A stretch of 64,000 nucleotides of DNA, from the NCBI GenBank assembly GCA_040404065.1, contig JBBAJM010000001.1; one strand, given 5' to 3'. The stretch's first letter is position 1. Each line of letters starts with the position of its first letter. Positions 44,510-53,761 of this stretch are shown piece by piece. The stretch is from Fontibacterium sp040404065. GTDB taxonomy: Bacteria; Pseudomonadota; Alphaproteobacteria; Pelagibacterales; Pelagibacteraceae. The notes under the pieces are model-generated. The model had not been told where the DNA came from. It did not search any database and was given only the letters and a program-made list of their open reading frames with translations. A program made the position numbers and the translations under genes.

Positions 44510-45280
44510 TTAAGATTTTCTTACTCTATTATAAATTTTCTCAAAGCCCTTATCTAGATTTTTGAATACTCCAGATTTTTTTACTCTATTTAAAAGCTCT
44601 TCATTAATACCACCTTTAGTTTGAAATTCTTTAATCATTTTATCCATAGAAGAGTTTGAATTTTTTATAGTCTCATTGTTTAGCGCTTTAAATAAATGAC
44701 TTAAATATTCCATCGATTTATTTTTATTAATTCCTTTTCTTAAAAACCATTTATGCGCTGTATTGAATATTTCAAAATATGTTGCCATAAATGATGTCAT
44801 CACCCATAATTTTTTATTTTCCTTTTCATTACTTGTTGAAATAACTTTTCCAAGTTTATTAAAGAAGCCTTCAATTACTTTGTTTTTTGGATAAATAATA
44901 ATAGGACCTAGATTATGTTTAATCATAGGGAGAGGCGCAATTTTAAATATCTTTTTAGCAGGAGATATTGTGCCTTGTAATTCTTGATTATGGATAGTTG
45001 AAATAAAATTTAAAATTATATGACTGTTCTTAAATTTTAATTTTTTTAATATCTGCCTTCCAACTTTTGGAGTAATTGACAGCACAATCCAATTAGATTT
45101 ATCTAGTACCTCTTGATTAGATTTTGCTATTTTAATTCTTGAAAATTTGTTCTTTAAAATTCTAGCGTTATTTTTATTTTTAGGGGAAAGAATTATTTCT
45201 TTAACGTTTACTCTTGCTTTAAAAATTCCCTCAACAACTGAAGTTGCAATCTTTCCAACGCCAATAAAACCTAATTTCAT
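44510..45280 (-). CDS. Pyrroline-5-carboxylate reductase-like protein (ProC family, divergent)
   Basis: The 256-residue protein has the ProC-type N-terminal Rossmann start KLGFIGVGKIATSVVEGI (residues 2-19) and the VLSITPKVGRQIL strand. The middle matches IFKIAPLPMIKHNLGPIIIYP, where ProC has a PN(T/M)P motif. The C-terminal proline-site motif, normally SPGGTT, reads TKGGINEELL here. It is probably an NAD(P)H-dependent reductase of this superfamily, but the changed substrate motif makes proline synthesis uncertain. It converges with the SbtA-like gene, with a nine-base gap. Confidence 0.7.
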   Translation of the reverse strand: MKLGFIGVGKIATSVVEGIFKARVNVKEIILSPKNKNNARILKNKFSRIKIAKSNQEVLDKSNWIVLSITPKVGRQILKKLKFKNSHIILNFISTIHNQELQGTISPAKKIFKIAPLPMIKHNLGPIIIYPKNKVIEGFFNKLGKVISTSNEKENKKLWVMTSFMATYFEIFNTAHKWFLRKGINKNKSMEYLSHLFKALNNETIKNSNSSMDKMIKEFQTKGGINEELLNRVKKSGVFKNLDKGFEKIYNRVRKS

Positions 45281-45465
45281 ATTTTTAAAAATTTGATTAA
45301 ATTAGATATATCATTCTTGCGTGCAATTATAAGATCTGTAAAACTTTTGTTTTCCACAGAATTAAACAAGTTAACGTTGCTAAAATTGACTTTTAACATT
45401 GGATAAAAGAATATGGGATTCGTAGGCAATAGACCTCTTAATAATTACAAAACAAGGATAGTTAT
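45281..45465. other. Non-coding stretch upstream of the tspO operon
   Basis: No convincing ORF is visible. It contains the divergent 5' regions of the ProC-like gene and the tspO operon, a possible plus-strand promoter (TTGACT at 45386-45391, 17-base spacer, GAATAT at 45409-45414), one DnaA-box-like TTTTCCACA at 45351-45359, and AAGGA at 45454-45458, which would serve as ribosome binding site for the small ORF that follows. Confidence 0.4.
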
Positions 45466-45624
45466 TTGAAATTAGAGTTACTTTATAATCCGGGCAATGT
45501 TCTTTGTGATTATCTTAAAATAAAAGATGATCATAAATTTATATTAAGAGTTTTTACAAACTTAACTTATTATGGACATATATTAGCAGCACTTGCGCTA
45601 TTTTATGTTAGGGCAACAAGTTAG
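45466..45624 (+). CDS. Small hypothetical ORF (52 residues, TTG start) upstream of tspO
   Basis: An uninterrupted frame from TTG at 45466 to TAG at 45622-45624 encodes 52 residues that begin with KLELLYNPGNVLCDYLKIKD and end in YYGHILAALALFYVRATS, a possible single membrane helix. AAGGA lies seven bases before the TTG. The tspO ATG begins two bases after its stop, so it could be a coupled leader peptide or a genuine small membrane protein. I do not recognise the family, and no ATG start is available. Confidence 0.45.
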   Translation: MKLELLYNPGNVLCDYLKIKDDHKFILRVFTNLTYYGHILAALALFYVRATS

Positions 45625-45626
45625 TA

Positions 45627-46118
45627 ATGAAAAAATCTAAATCAAAATCTAAAGGCTATTTAAGTTTATTTGTAATAATCGTTATAACTTTTTTAATAAC
45701 TTTTCCTGCGGGATTTGTAACAAGGGCAGCATTAAATCCTTGGTATTATAATTTAGTAAAGCCTGAGTTCAGCCCACCGAATTGGATCTTTGGACCAGTG
45801 TGGACGGCTCTTTATATAATGATGTCAGTTGCTGCTTGGCTTGCTTATAAAAGAAGCAAACATTCAAATAAGATTTTAGTAGTTTATTTTATACACGTAT
45901 TAATTAATGCAAGTTGGAGTTATGTATTTTTCTATTACAAACAGATTTTTCTTGCGAGCTTTGTAATCTCAATAATTATTTTTTTTATTTTGTATTTGAT
46001 GGTTTTATATTCAAAATATAGCAAACCTTCCGTTGTATTAATGCTTCCTTATTTTGCTTGGTCGACGTTCGCGTTATATTTGAATAGTACGATCTATATT
46101 CTTAATTCAACCTATTAA
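45627..46118 (+). CDS. tspO: TspO/MBR-family membrane protein
   Basis: TspO proteins are five-helix membrane proteins that bind porphyrins and related ligands and act in stress and tetrapyrrole signalling. The 163 residues show the family pattern NPWYYNLVKPEFSPPNWIFGPVWTALYIMMSVAAWLAY (near 33-72), then the Trp/Asn-rich INASWSYVFFYYKQIFLA and a final YFAWSTFALYLNSTIYILN helix. No carotenoid or bacteriochlorophyll genes are adjacent. Its 3' end overlaps the convergent polyprenyl synthase gene by 17 bases. Confidence 0.9.
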   Translation: MKKSKSKSKGYLSLFVIIVITFLITFPAGFVTRAALNPWYYNLVKPEFSPPNWIFGPVWTALYIMMSVAAWLAYKRSKHSNKILVVYFIHVLINASWSYVFFYYKQIFLASFVISIIIFFILYLMVLYSKYSKPSVVLMLPYFAWSTFALYLNSTIYILNSTY

Positions 46119-47115
46119 TTAAATAGAAAGAAAGTTCCTGTAGATTTTTTCTAATATCAGATTCTTTAAATATATTTAAAGAGTCTGAAGATACATTCGA
46201 AAAATGTTCTGCTCTTTTTTTGCAAATATTAATTACATCATATTTTTGAATTAGTGATAAAACTTTATTTAATTCTAATTCAGATCGTGTTTGTTGAGCA
46301 AAGTATTTCTTAATTTGTTCTCTTTCAGTTTCATTTGATTTTTGAAATAAAATAATTAATGGTAAAGTAATTTTTCCTTCATAAAAGTCATTACCAATGT
46401 CTTTGCCAAATGCTTTGGTAGAATTGTAATCTAAAATATCATCGCTAATTTGAAATACGATACCAAGGTTAACCCCATAAGATTGTAGAGCTTTTTTTTC
46501 ATTCCCAGATTTATTTGCAAGACAACCACCCACTTTCATAGCCGCACCAAATAATGATGCGGTTTTTTGAGTGATAACATTTAAATAAACTTGTTCTGTA
46601 ATATCTACTTCGTTTTTATGTTGTAGCTGAAGCACTTCCCCTTGAGCAATTTCCGCAGAAACATTTGATAATAATTTTAAAACTTCTAAAGAACCAACAT
46701 CAACCATAATTTCAAAACATCTACTTAAGAAATAGTCGCCAACTAATATAGAAGGTTGATTACCCCAAATAACATTTGATGTTTTTTTACCTCGTCTTAC
46801 TGTGCTGTTATCAATAACATCATCATGCAGTAAAGTTGCACTATGAATAAGCTCAACGCAGGCAGCTAGATGAATATCATGCTCTCCTTTGTATTCTGCA
46901 ATTTTAGAACTTGCTAAAGTCATTATAGATCTTAATCTTTTTCCACCAGAACTTAATTGGTATAACGCCATTTTACCGATTAAATCGACTTCACTTAATA
47001 ATTTTGATTTTGTGAATTCTTCTACTTTGTCCAAATCGTTGTTAAATATTTCCTTAAGAGAATCGTAAGGAGTTTTTTTCTGAAATTTTTCTAGTTGTAC
47101 GATATTATTTTTCAC
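46102..47115 (-). CDS. ispB: Polyprenyl (octaprenyl/decaprenyl-type) diphosphate synthase
   Basis: This trans-prenyltransferase makes the ubiquinone side chain. The 337-residue protein has GGKRLRSIMTLASS (about 57-70), the first aspartate-rich motif LLHDDVIDNSTVRRGKKTSN with D98, D99 and D102, and LVGDYFLSRCFEIM. The second motif is FQISDDILDYN, and KAFGKDIGNDFYEGKITLPLI is also present. The small residues upstream of the first motif suggest a long-chain product, but length cannot be fixed from sequence. It is divergent from the S49 peptidase gene. Confidence 0.92.
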   Translation of the reverse strand: MKNNIVQLEKFQKKTPYDSLKEIFNNDLDKVEEFTKSKLLSEVDLIGKMALYQLSSGGKRLRSIMTLASSKIAEYKGEHDIHLAACVELIHSATLLHDDVIDNSTVRRGKKTSNVIWGNQPSILVGDYFLSRCFEIMVDVGSLEVLKLLSNVSAEIAQGEVLQLQHKNEVDITEQVYLNVITQKTASLFGAAMKVGGCLANKSGNEKKALQSYGVNLGIVFQISDDILDYNSTKAFGKDIGNDFYEGKITLPLIILFQKSNETEREQIKKYFAQQTRSELELNKVLSLIQKYDVINICKKRAEHFSNVSSDSLNIFKESDIRKNLQELSFYLINRLN

Positions 47116-47205
47116 CAGACGTTTGTAGCATTAATAAATATAAAGTATTATTAAATTTTTACTCTGGAATACTAATAATAAACGTTTAAAAGATATAAAA
47201 TAAAT

Positions 47206-48018
47206 ATGTTTTCTTTTTTTAAATCAAAACCAACTGTTTCTTTAATCAGATTAAATGGAGTTATAGGCAATGTAGGTAGATTTAGCCAAGGAATGAGCCT
47301 TGCTAGTCAAAGCGATATTATTAAAAAAGCCTTTGCTTTAAAGAATATTAAAGCGGTGGTGATATCCATTAATTCACCAGGCGGATCTCCAGTTCAGTCT
47401 AATCTTTTATATGATCTTATTCGATCTGAGGCAGAAGAAAAAAAAGTTAAAGTTATAACTTATGCTGAAGATGTAGCTGCATCAGGTGGTTATATGTTGA
47501 TGTGCGCAGGTGATGAAATTTATGCAAATGCGAATTCAATCGTAGGATCTATAGGAGTTATTTATTCAGCATTTGGATTTAAAGATTTAATTAAAAAAAT
47601 TGGTGTTGAAAGAAGAGTGCATACAGCAGGGGAGAGCAAAAGTATTTTAGATCCTTTTTTAGATGAGAAAAAAGAAGATATAGAAAAATTAAAATCATTA
47701 CAGAGAGATTTGCACGAAGAATTTATTAATTTAGTTAAGAATAGTAGAAAAGATAAATTAAAATCTGAAAATCATTCAATGTTATTTTCAGGTGAATTCT
47801 GGTCTGGAAAAAAATCTCTACAACTTGGTTTAATTGATGGGGTTGGAACATTACAGGAAATTTTAAAACAGAAATTTGGCAAAGAAGTTAAGGTTAAAAA
47901 ATTTGAACAAGCTCAAAGTTGGTTAAAAAGAAAATTATCTTCACAACTACCAGGATCTTATTCAGAAATTATAAATGAACTAGAAGTAAGATCGATTTGG
48001 AACAAATACGGTTTGTAA
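47206..48018 (+). CDS. Signal-peptide-peptidase-like serine protease (S49, SppA/SohB)
   Basis: The 270-residue S49 peptidase is the short form with one catalytic domain. The oxyanion segment INSPGGSPVQS is at about 55-65, the nucleophile S93 lies in VAASGGYMLMCAGDEIYAN, and the general-base lysine is probably K145 in HTAGESKSILDPF. The Ser-Lys dyad is therefore intact. No N-terminal membrane helix is evident, so it may be peripheral. S49 enzymes digest leftover signal peptides. glyQ starts on the base after its stop. Confidence 0.88.
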   Translation: MFSFFKSKPTVSLIRLNGVIGNVGRFSQGMSLASQSDIIKKAFALKNIKAVVISINSPGGSPVQSNLLYDLIRSEAEEKKVKVITYAEDVAASGGYMLMCAGDEIYANANSIVGSIGVIYSAFGFKDLIKKIGVERRVHTAGESKSILDPFLDEKKEDIEKLKSLQRDLHEEFINLVKNSRKDKLKSENHSMLFSGEFWSGKKSLQLGLIDGVGTLQEILKQKFGKEVKVKKFEQAQSWLKRKLSSQLPGSYSEIINELEVRSIWNKYGL

Positions 48019-48927
48019 ATGGTAGCAAAAAAAAAACCAAAAAAAAAAGTTGTAGTTAAAAAGAAATCTAAGCCTTTAGACTTATCTTTTCAGGAAGTTA
48101 TATTTAAATTACAGAAATTCTGGTCTGACTATGGCTGTGTAGTTATACAGCCTTATGATATGGAAGTTGGTGCCGGCACTTTTCATCCCGCAACGACATT
48201 AAGATCGCTAGGTCCAAAACCTTGGAAAGCAGCTTATGTTCAGCCTTCAAGAAGACCAACCGATGGTCGTTATGGAGACAATCCAAATAGGCTTCAACAT
48301 TATTATCAATTTCAAGTTTTAATTAAACCATCACCAGAGAATGTGCAAAGTCTTTATCTTAGAAGCTTAAGCGCACTTGGAATTAATTATAAAGAACACG
48401 ATATTCGTTTTGTTGAAGATGACTGGGAGAGTCCAACGTTAGGAGCTTCAGGGCTTGGCTGGGAAGTTTGGTGTGATGGAATGGAAATTACACAATTTAC
48501 ATATTTTCAACAGATGGCGGGATTTGAATGCAAACCTGTTTCAGCAGAAATAACTTATGGTCTTGAAAGAATTACAATGTTCATTCAAGGAGTAGATAGT
48601 GTGTATGATATTAGATGGAACAACGAAGGCGTTAAGTACGGTGATGTTTATAAACGTAATGAAAAAGAATTTTCAGCTTATAATTTTGAATTTGCTAACA
48701 CTGATAATCTTTTAAAATCTTTTGCTATGGCGGAACAGGAATGCCAAAGTTTGTTATCTAAAAATTTAGCATTGCCTGCTTACGATCAATGCTTAAAAGC
48801 GAGCCACATTTTTAATACTCTAGATGCTAGAGGAGTTATATCGGTTACAGAAAGAGCCGGTTTTATTAACAAAATCAGAACTCTTGTTAAGAGCACAGCA
48901 GAAATCTGGATAAAAAATTCTGACTAA
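48019..48927 (+). CDS. glyQ: Glycyl-tRNA synthetase alpha subunit GlyQ
   Basis: GlyQ is the catalytic class II subunit of the alpha2beta2 glycyl-tRNA synthetase. The 302 residues have LSFQEVIFKLQKFWSDYGCVVIQPYDMEVGAGTFHPATTLR near 24-65, PWKAAYVQPSRRPTDGRYGDNPNRLQHYYQFQV, and the motif-3-like EITYGLERITMFIQGV. The protein begins with about 20 Lys-rich residues encoded by two long A runs, ahead of the normal family start; this extension is unusual. Its stop overlaps the glyS start by one base. Confidence 0.95.
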   Translation: MVAKKKPKKKVVVKKKSKPLDLSFQEVIFKLQKFWSDYGCVVIQPYDMEVGAGTFHPATTLRSLGPKPWKAAYVQPSRRPTDGRYGDNPNRLQHYYQFQVLIKPSPENVQSLYLRSLSALGINYKEHDIRFVEDDWESPTLGASGLGWEVWCDGMEITQFTYFQQMAGFECKPVSAEITYGLERITMFIQGVDSVYDIRWNNEGVKYGDVYKRNEKEFSAYNFEFANTDNLLKSFAMAEQECQSLLSKNLALPAYDQCLKASHIFNTLDARGVISVTERAGFINKIRTLVKSTAEIWIKNSD

Positions 48928-50993
48928 TGTCCGATTTATTATTAGAATTATACTCTGAAGAAATACCACCTGTTCTTCAAGAAGACGCAAAGAACGGTAT
49001 CACCGAAAACTTTAATTCATTCTTTGATAAACATGGGTTTAAAAAAATTGTAAGCGAGATCTATTCAACTCCAAAAAGACTAATTTTTTATTATAATAAT
49101 TTACCAAATAATATTAAAATTGAAGCAAAAGTTTTAAGAGGTCCAAAGGTTGGAGCGCCAGAACAGGCTGTGCAGGGATTTATTAAATCAAACAATTTAG
49201 ACCCAAAAGATGTTTATGAGGAAGAAACGGATAAAGGAAAATTTTTTTTTGCAAAAACACAAAAAAAGGAAATAGCCGTTGTCGAAGAAATAAGGAAAAA
49301 TATTCCCCATTTTTTAAATGGTTTACAATGGAGAAAAAAGATGCGCTGGGGCGATCATGATCTTTCTTGGGGAAGACCTTTAAAATCAATTTTATGTTTA
49401 TTTGATAAGGAAGTTATACCTTTTAATTTTTATCATTTGGCATCAACAAAAATTACTTATGTAGACGGCCCATTAGAAGATAAAGCGGTTGTTGTTAAAG
49501 ACTACGTTCATTTTAAAAAAATATTAGAAGATAAAAAAATTATCTTTAATAATGCTGATAGAGAAAAATTAATTACTAAAAATATTTATTCATTTCTTAA
49601 GAAGAATGATTGTGAATTAGAAATTAATCAAAAATTATTAAAACAAGTCATTAATTTAGTTGAGGATCCCGTTGTTCTTAAAGGATCGTTTTTAAAAGAC
49701 TTTTTAAAACTACCAGAAGAACTTTTGATTTTAACAATGCAACACCATCAAAGATACTTTCCAATGCGTTCCGTCAATAATCATAAATTAATCAGTAATT
49801 TTATTGTAGTTGCAAATAAAGATGACATAGCAAATAAGATTATCAAAGGAAATGAAAGAGTACTTACTGCTCGTTTAATAGATGCAAAATTTTTCTGGGA
49901 AAAAAACAAAAGTCAGAATTTAGTAAAACAAGTCAGCAAACTTAAAGGAATTACTTTTTATCAAAGTCTTGGATCTCTTCATGACAAAACTCAAAGAATA
50001 AGAGTTCTAGCTTCATTCATTGCAGATATTATTAATTGTAAAAAAGTTGATGCAGAAATAGCAGCATCGATCTGTAAAGCAGATTTAGTTTCAGATTTAG
50101 TAGGTGAATACCCAGAACTTCAAGGTGTTCTTGGAAAATATTTTGCACTGGAACAGGGGTTTAGTTCAGAAATTGCAAATGCAATCTCTGATCATTATTT
50201 GCCCATTGGTCCAGAAGATAGAGTTCCAAAAGAAAGAATTTCAATTGCAGTTGCACTAGCTGATAAGATTGACAATTTAGTTGGTTTCTTTGGTATTAAT
50301 GAAAAGCCAACAAGCTCAAAAGATCCTTATGCTTTAAGACGATCTGCACTTGGAATTCTTCGAATATTGATTGAAAATAAAATAACTATTTCTTTAAAAG
50401 AGCTAATTAATAATTCCAAAAATTCTTATCTTACCCAAGGCGTAACTATGCAGAATCTCAAGTTTACTGAAGAAATTTTATCTTTTATTACCGACAGATT
50501 TAAAAATTTACTTAAAGATCAAAAAATTAGACCTGACATTATTGAGTCTGTTTTATTCAATAGTAGATCGGATGACTTCTTTTCAATATTTAATAAAATT
50601 AAAAATTTGCACAAAGCGATTAAATCAGACGATGGGCAAGTTGCTATCGCAGTCTATAAAAGATGTTTAAATATTTTAGAACAATCATCAAAAGGTACTA
50701 AACAAGAATTTTTTGGAGATCCTGATACCGTATTATTTAAACATAATGAGGAAAATTTTTTATTAGAAAAAATAAATGAGATTAGAGAACACTATACAAC
50801 TCCTACACGATTAAGAACTGTGGAGCAGACAATGACTTTATTAGGTGGAACAAAAGGTTTTGTGGATAAGTTTTTTGAGAACGTAAAAGTTAATGATGAA
50901 GATGAGCAGCTTAAAAAAAATAGATTAGAGTTACTATTCCTATTGTGTAAAACCTTTGATACTTTTGCTGACTTTTCAAAAATTGAAATTTAA
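48927..50993 (+). CDS. glyS: Glycyl-tRNA synthetase beta subunit GlyS
   Basis: GlyS provides tRNA recognition for the tetrameric glycyl-tRNA synthetase. The 688-residue protein starts with LLLELYSEEIPPVLQEDAKNGI and contains STPKRLIFYYNNLP, VLRGPKVGAPEQAVQGF, MRWGDHDLSWGRPLKSILCLF, and the HD-like NHHQRYF-type segment ILTMQHHQRYFPM. Also present are KADLVSDLVGEYPELQGVLGKYFA and GINEKPTSSKDPYALRRSALGILRIL. The C-terminal anticodon-binding-like domain is present. The ppdK ATG follows its stop by four bases. Confidence 0.96.
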   Translation: MSDLLLELYSEEIPPVLQEDAKNGITENFNSFFDKHGFKKIVSEIYSTPKRLIFYYNNLPNNIKIEAKVLRGPKVGAPEQAVQGFIKSNNLDPKDVYEEETDKGKFFFAKTQKKEIAVVEEIRKNIPHFLNGLQWRKKMRWGDHDLSWGRPLKSILCLFDKEVIPFNFYHLASTKITYVDGPLEDKAVVVKDYVHFKKILEDKKIIFNNADREKLITKNIYSFLKKNDCELEINQKLLKQVINLVEDPVVLKGSFLKDFLKLPEELLILTMQHHQRYFPMRSVNNHKLISNFIVVANKDDIANKIIKGNERVLTARLIDAKFFWEKNKSQNLVKQVSKLKGITFYQSLGSLHDKTQRIRVLASFIADIINCKKVDAEIAASICKADLVSDLVGEYPELQGVLGKYFALEQGFSSEIANAISDHYLPIGPEDRVPKERISIAVALADKIDNLVGFFGINEKPTSSKDPYALRRSALGILRILIENKITISLKELINNSKNSYLTQGVTMQNLKFTEEILSFITDRFKNLLKDQKIRPDIIESVLFNSRSDDFFSIFNKIKNLHKAIKSDDGQVAIAVYKRCLNILEQSSKGTKQEFFGDPDTVLFKHNEENFLLEKINEIREHYTTPTRLRTVEQTMTLLGGTKGFVDKFFENVKVNDEDEQLKKNRLELLFLLCKTFDTFADFSKIEI

Positions 50994-50997
50994 AAAA

Positions 50998-53664
50998 ATG
51001 CCAAAGTGGGTTTATCAATTTAACAGTTCAAATTGCGAAGGAAACGTTTCGCAAAAACCTCTTTTAGGTGGAAAAGGCGCAAACCTTGCTGAGATGGGAA
51101 AATTGGGTCTTCCAGTTCCTCCAGGATTTACAATTACAACAGAAGTCTGCACAGAATTTTACAAAAATAATCAAAAATATCCAAACGATCTTAAAGTCCA
51201 AGTAGATGATGCGATTAGAAATATTGAAAAAATATTAGGAAAGAATTTTGGTGATGAAAATAATCCTTTATTAGTTTCTGTTAGATCAGGGGCAAGAGTA
51301 TCAATGCCGGGTATGATGGATACAGTTTTGAATTTAGGATTGAATGACAAAACCGTTCAAGGGTTAATTAAAAAAACTAACAACGAAACATTTGCTTACG
51401 ACAGCTATAGACGTTTTATTCAAATGTATAGCAACGTTGTGCTTGAGATTGATCATCATAACTTTGAAGAGTTACTTGAAAATTATAAGCTTACAAAAGG
51501 TGTTTTGTCGGACACAGATCTTAAAGCTGAAGATTGGAAAACTATTATTGTTAACTATAAAGATGTTGTTAAAAAAAATATAAAAAAAGATTTCCCACAA
51601 GATGCTAATGAGCAATTATGGGGAGCTATCAGTGCAGTATTTCAGTCTTGGCAAAATCAAAGAGCGAAAACTTACAGAAAATTAAATAACATTCCTGACG
51701 AATGGGGCACAGCAGTTAATATTCAATCAATGGTTTTTGGTAACATGGGTAATGATTGTGCAACGGGTGTTGCCTTCACAAGAAACCCTTCAACAGGTGA
51801 GAATAGTTTTTATGGAGAATATTTAATTAATGCTCAAGGAGAAGACGTTGTTGCGGGTATTAGAACACCAAGAAACATTACCAAAAAAGAAAGATTAGAA
51901 TCTGGCGCAAAAGATTTGTCATTAGAAGAAACAATGCCAGAGCCTTTTGCTGAACTTACTAAAATTTATAAAAAATTAGAAAATCATTACCGCGATATGC
52001 AGGACATTGAGTTTACCATCGAAAATAAAAAACTTTGGATGCTGCAAACTAGATCTGGAAAAAGAACTGCAAAAGCATCCATAAAAATTGCGGTTGATAT
52101 GGTTAAAGAAAAACTTATTAGTAGAGGTGAGGGATTGCTGAGAATTGATCCAAAGATGTTGGATACTCTTCTTCATCCAACTTTAGATCCAAAAGCTACA
52201 AAAAATGTAATTGCAAAAGGCCTTCCAGCATCACCAGGGGCAGCAACTGGTAAGGTTACTTTTAATGCTGATGATGCCGAACAATTAAAAGCAAATAATC
52301 AGAATACTATTTTAGTACGCGTTGAAACATCACCAGAAGATATTCATGGAATGAATGCTGCTGTTGGTATTTTAACTTGCAGAGGCGGGATGACAAGTCA
52401 TGCAGCAGTTGTTGCTCGAGGAATGGGAAGACCGTGTGTTTCTGGAGCTGGAAATATTAAAATTGATTATGCCGCTAAACTTTTCAAAGTAGACAATACT
52501 GAAGTTAAAGAAGGAGATATTATAACTATCGATGGTTCAACAGGTGAAGTTATGTTGGGCGAAGTTAAAACAATTAACCCAGATATTTCAGGTGACTTTT
52601 CTGAAGTGATGAAATGGGCAGATGAAACAAGAACATTAAAAATTAGAGCAAATGCAGAAACGCCATTAGATTCTAAAACTGCAAGAGGTTTTGGAGCTGA
52701 AGGAATTGGATTATGCAGAACAGAGCATATGTTTTTTGATGAAGAAAGAATTTTATATGTAAGACAAATGATACTTGCAAAAACTAAAGAAGATCGTCTG
52801 AAAGCTTTAGATAAAATTTTACCATTTCAAAGAAAAGACTTTGTAGAAATCTTTTCAATCATGAAGGGTTTGCCTGTTACAGTAAGATTATTAGATCCGC
52901 CATTGCATGAATTTTTACCAAAGACAGAAAAAGAAATTGATATTGTTGCTAAATCTTTAAAAATTCATTCAAGCGAAATTAAAAATAGAATTAACTACCT
53001 GCACGAAGAAAATCCTATGTTAGGTCATAGAGGTTGTCGTCTTGCGATTTCTTTTCCAGAAATTTATGAAATGCAATGCAGAGCAATCTTTGAAGCTTTA
53101 TATGAATTACAAAAACAAAAAGTAGAAGCAGTACTTCCTGAAATTATGATTCCTCTTGTTGCAACAGAAAGAGAAATTGAAATTTTAAAAGGATTGGTTG
53201 ATAGAATTGCACAAGAAGTTCAAAAGAAAAATAACTTCAAAGTTGATTATTTAGTTGGCACAATGATCGAACTTCCAAGAGCAGCTCTTAATGCAAAAAA
53301 TATCGCAAAGCATGCAGATTTTTTTAGCTTTGGAACTAATGATTTAACACAAACTACACTTGGAATTTCAAGAGACGATTCTGGAAAATTCTTAGATGAT
53401 TATGTTGAGAACAAAATATTTAAAATTGATCCATTCGTAAGTATTGATCAAGACGGAGTAGGCGAGCTTATAAAGATTGCCTGTGCTCGCGGATTAGAAA
53501 CTAAAAAAAATCTGAAACTTGGAATTTGTGGAGAGCATGGTGGAGATCCCGATTCTATAGAGTTCTGTCATAAAGCTGGCCTGAACTATGTTTCCTGTTC
53601 ACCCTACAGGGTTCCTATCGCAAGATTAGCCGCTGCACAGGCAAGTATTAGATCAAAAAAGTAA
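50998..53664 (+). CDS. ppdK: Pyruvate, phosphate dikinase
   Basis: PPDK interconverts pyruvate and phosphoenolpyruvate with ATP/AMP and pyrophosphate, allowing gluconeogenesis or PPi-linked glycolysis. From the ATG at 50998 it is 888 residues, starting PKWVYQFNSSNCEGN. An upstream ATG at 50956 would add 14 residues inside glyS and is unlikely. Domains in order are an ATP-grasp domain (LLGGKGANLAEMGKLGLPVPPGFTI), the phosphohistidine H468 in GGMTSHAAVVARGMGRPC, and the PEP barrel (EGIGLCRTEHMFF, MLGHRGCRLAIS, FFSFGTNDLTQTTLGISRDD, GICGEHGGDP). Confidence 0.96.
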   Translation: MPKWVYQFNSSNCEGNVSQKPLLGGKGANLAEMGKLGLPVPPGFTITTEVCTEFYKNNQKYPNDLKVQVDDAIRNIEKILGKNFGDENNPLLVSVRSGARVSMPGMMDTVLNLGLNDKTVQGLIKKTNNETFAYDSYRRFIQMYSNVVLEIDHHNFEELLENYKLTKGVLSDTDLKAEDWKTIIVNYKDVVKKNIKKDFPQDANEQLWGAISAVFQSWQNQRAKTYRKLNNIPDEWGTAVNIQSMVFGNMGNDCATGVAFTRNPSTGENSFYGEYLINAQGEDVVAGIRTPRNITKKERLESGAKDLSLEETMPEPFAELTKIYKKLENHYRDMQDIEFTIENKKLWMLQTRSGKRTAKASIKIAVDMVKEKLISRGEGLLRIDPKMLDTLLHPTLDPKATKNVIAKGLPASPGAATGKVTFNADDAEQLKANNQNTILVRVETSPEDIHGMNAAVGILTCRGGMTSHAAVVARGMGRPCVSGAGNIKIDYAAKLFKVDNTEVKEGDIITIDGSTGEVMLGEVKTINPDISGDFSEVMKWADETRTLKIRANAETPLDSKTARGFGAEGIGLCRTEHMFFDEERILYVRQMILAKTKEDRLKALDKILPFQRKDFVEIFSIMKGLPVTVRLLDPPLHEFLPKTEKEIDIVAKSLKIHSSEIKNRINYLHEENPMLGHRGCRLAISFPEIYEMQCRAIFEALYELQKQKVEAVLPEIMIPLVATEREIEILKGLVDRIAQEVQKKNNFKVDYLVGTMIELPRAALNAKNIAKHADFFSFGTNDLTQTTLGISRDDSGKFLDDYVENKIFKIDPFVSIDQDGVGELIKIACARGLETKKNLKLGICGEHGGDPDSIEFCHKAGLNYVSCSPYRVPIARLAAAQASIRSKK

Positions 53665-53670
53665 TATTTT

Positions 53671-53733
53671 TAGCCACTAAATTAAGGTCTTAAGGTATCT
53701 GTGATTTCAGAAATTGAGGCTTTTTTTGGTTCA
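53671..53733 (+). terminator. Possible weak terminator after ppdK
   Basis: AGCC near 53672 can pair with GGCT before a run of seven T (near 53725), with a second AATT/AATT pairing inside and a large loop. The U tract is convincing but the stem is weak, so this is only a candidate. Confidence 0.25.
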
Positions 53734-53761
53734 AAAATTATTTACTTCATCATCTAAATTT

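Noticed and set aside
45351..45359. DnaA-box-like TTTTCCACA, considered as a replication origin signal
   Set aside because: Only one box is present in the gap, with no cluster, no adjacent AT-rich unwinding repeats and no dnaA, hemE or parAB genes nearby.
45627..47115. tspO next to a polyprenyl synthase, considered as part of a carotenoid/proteorhodopsin cluster
   Set aside because: No crtB, crtI, crtY, blh or rhodopsin gene is present, and the synthase matches the ubiquinone side-chain type.
50956..50997. Upstream ATG start for ppdK
   Set aside because: It would add a hydrophobic segment inside glyS that is not family-like; the ATG at 50998 gives the usual PKWVY start.
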